Below, one piece after another: positions 62,516 to 64,000 of a DNA stretch of 64,000 bases (position 1 is its first letter; the number at the start of each line of letters is the position of its first letter). The notes under the pieces were generated by a model. That model searched no databases and was not told the origin of the DNA. It saw nothing but the letters and a program-made list of their open reading frames with translations. A program made the translations under genes and the position numbers. Location of the stretch: contig NZ_SSOM01000067.1 of the NCBI RefSeq assembly GCF_029871235.1, positions 248,001 through 312,000 on the forward strand. The letters are read 5' to 3'. The stretch is from Pseudomonas sp. BN411 (GTDB lineage Bacteria > Pseudomonadota > Gammaproteobacteria > Pseudomonadales > Pseudomonadaceae).

Positions 62516-64000
62516 TTAGAGGCGTGACTTCAGTGTATACAACAGCTCCAGTGCCTGCCTCGGGGTCAGGTCGTCCGGTTTGACCTTCGCCAGATCGTCC
62601 AGCACCGGGTGCGGAAGGCTGGCGAAGAGGTCGCTCTGCATGGGCGAACTCGGTTGTCCGGGGCTCTGGCGTGGGATTTCATGGGGCAGGCTGGTGGTTT
62701 CCAGGCGCGCCAGGTGCTCGCGGGCACGCTGGATCACGCCACCCGGAACGCCCGCCAGTTGCGCCACCGCCAGGCCGTAGCTTTGGCTCGCCGGACCCGG
62801 CAACACGTGGTGCAGGAACACGATGCGCTCGTTGTGCTCAGTCGCGTTCAGGTGGACGTTGGCAACCACGGGCTCGCTCTCCGGCAGAACCGTCAGCTCG
62901 AAGTAGTGGGTGGCGAACAGGGTGAAGGCGCGCAGGCGGGCCAGATGCTCTGCCGCAGCCCAGGCCAGTGACAGGCCGTCGAAGGTACTGGTGCCGCGAC
63001 CCACCTCGTCCATCAGCACCAGGCTGCTGGCGCTGGCGTTATGCAGGATGTTGGCGGTTTCGCTCATTTCCACCATGAAGGTGGAGCGGCCGCCGGCCAG
63101 GTCGTCGCTGGAACCGATGCGGGTGAAGATGCGGTCCACCAGCGACAGCTCGCAGCTGGCCGCCGGTACGAAGCAACCGATGTGGGCGAGCAGCACGATG
63201 AGTGCGGTCTGGCGCATGTAGGTCGACTTACCGCCCATGTTCGGGCCGGTAATGATCAGCATGCGAGTGGCGTCGTCCAGGTTCAGATCGTTAGCCACGA
63301 AGGGCGTGTCCAGTACCTGTTCCACTACCGGGTGTCGGCCCTGGTTGATGCGCATGCAAGGTTCGTCGACAAAGCGCGGGCGGTTCAGGTCGAGGTTCAG
63401 CGCGCGTTCGGCGAAGTTGCTCAGTACATCCAGCTCGGCGAGGGCGGCTGCGGTGTCCTGCAGAGGTGCCAGTTGCTCGATCAGCAGTTCGAGCAGCTCG
63501 TCGTAGAGCATCTTTTCCCGCGCCAGGGCGCGGCTCTTGGCAGACAGCGCCTTGTCTTCGAAGGCTTTCAACTCTGGTGTGATGAAGCGTTCGGCACCCT
63601 TCAGGGTCTGGCGACGGATGTAGTCCGCCGGCGCCTGTTCGGCCTGCACGCGGGGCAGTTCGATGTAGTAGCCGTGGATGCGGTTGTAGCCGACCTTGAG
63701 GTTAGGCAGACCGGTGCGGGCCTTTTCCCGGGTCTCCAGGTCCATCAGGTATTGGCCGGCGTTCTCGCTGAGCGCCTGCAGCTCATCCAGTTCTGCGTCG
63801 TAGCCGGTCTTGATCACGCCGCCGTCGCGGATCACCGCCGGCGGGTTGTCGATGATGGCGCGCGCCAGCAGGTCGGCCAGTTCCGGATAGGTACGAATTC
63901 CGCCCGCCAGGTCCTGCAGGTGGGGCACATCCAGTTCGGTCATCGCGCCTTGCAGTTGCGGCAGGGCGGCGAGGGCGTCACGCAGACGGGCGAGATCGCG
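62516..64000 (-). CDS. mutS: DNA mismatch repair protein MutS, C-terminal part (5' end outside window)
   Basis: MutS recognises mismatches and recruits MutL. The frame is open to the window edge, giving the last 494 residues of an expected 850-860. Visible are the lever and clamp domains ([39 protein letters not shown]), the ATPase Walker A in [17 protein letters not shown], Walker B with [28 protein letters not shown] and the C-terminal dimerisation tail ([17 protein letters not shown]). The mismatch-binding domain is outside. No defect is seen in this part. Confidence 0.96.
   Translation of the reverse strand, partial: RDLARLRDALAALPQLQGAMTELDVPHLQDLAGGIRTYPELADLLARAIIDNPPAVIRDGGVIKTGYDAELDELQALSENAGQYLMDLETREKARTGLPNLKVGYNRIHGYYIELPRVQAEQAPADYIRRQTLKGAERFITPELKAFEDKALSAKSRALAREKMLYDELLELLIEQLAPLQDTAAALAELDVLSNFAERALNLDLNRPRFVDEPCMRINQGRHPVVEQVLDTPFVANDLNLDDATRMLIITGPNMGGKSTYMRQTALIVLLAHIGCFVPAASCELSLVDRIFTRIGSSDDLAGGRSTFMVEMSETANILHNASASSLVLMDEVGRGTSTFDGLSLAWAAAEHLARLRAFTLFATHYFELTVLPESEPVVANVHLNATEHNERIVFLHHVLPGPASQSYGLAVAQLAGVPGGVIQRAREHLARLETTSLPHEIPRQSPGQPSSPMQSDLFASLPHPVLDDLAKVKPDDLTPRQALELLYTLKSRL

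Overview
The window is a stretch of high-GC gammaproteobacterial chromosome that I assign with high confidence to the genus Pseudomonas, near the P. aeruginosa group. The reasons are protein-level resemblance to P. aeruginosa (for example a 334-residue RpoS, a 353-residue LpxD and the long 344-residue Pseudomonas-type DapD), a gene order that follows the P. aeruginosa chromosome from plsB to mutS, Pseudomonas-type REP sequences, and a GacA-controlled rsmZ RNA gene between rpoS and fdxA. It is overwhelmingly core genome. I see no prophage, insertion sequence, CRISPR array, tRNA or rRNA.

Layout. 1-400 is the 3' end of a Rieske-type oxygenase. 400-930 is a non-coding, repeat-bearing gap. 0.9-3.7 kb holds a DUF4197 protein, a YbaY-like lipoprotein and two uncharacterised, translationally coupled genes. 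plsB (minus strand) is divergent from a four-gene Gld-like ABC-2 transport operon (6.5-11.0 kb). 11.3-16.7 kb carries a cold-shock gene with a long leader, a small unknown gene, rlmA, dapE and the glucan synthase ndvB. 17-20.9 kb has yqhD, tcdA (csdL) and csdE-csdA, the parts of a sulfur-transfer and ct6A tRNA-modification system. 21-27.3 kb (minus) holds dapD, a yffB-like gene, dapC, glnD and map. From 27.5 kb the plus strand carries a long macromolecular-synthesis and envelope block: rpsB-tsf, pyrH-frr-uppS-cdsA-dxr-rseP, bamA-skp-lpxD-fabZ-lpxA-lpxB-rnhB, dnaE, accA, tilS, pyrG-kdsA, eno, ftsB-ispD. A LysR regulator (gfnR) is divergent from the formaldehyde-detoxification pair adhC-fghA (53.3-56.4 kb). 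ispF-truD-surE-pcm-nlpD-rpoS follow, then rsmZ, fdxA (minus) and the 3' part of mutS (minus, cut by the window edge).

How the genes work together. Three steps of lysine/diaminopimelate synthesis (dapE, dapD, dapC) sit close together. dxr, ispD, ispF and uppS feed isoprenoid and undecaprenyl-phosphate synthesis. plsB and cdsA act in phospholipid synthesis. fabZ, lpxD, lpxA, lpxB and kdsA act in lipid A/Kdo synthesis, next to bamA, skp and rseP, which handle outer-membrane protein assembly and envelope stress. The surE-pcm-nlpD-rpoS-rsmZ end joins stationary-phase survival to Gac/Rsm post-transcriptional control.

I found no wholly new multigene system. The most interesting signals are non-coding: a highly structured pyrG leader, a structured rpsB leader, a perfect 16-bp palindrome in front of eno, Crc/Hfq-type A-rich motifs exactly at the eno and rpoS start codons, a candidate small RNA between eno and ftsB, three places where a -10-like hexamer lies in or beside the stem-loop ending the upstream gene, and a large GC-rich intergenic repeat at the left end. 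Gene-order comparisons with P. aeruginosa PAO1 and P. putida are from memory and were not checked.
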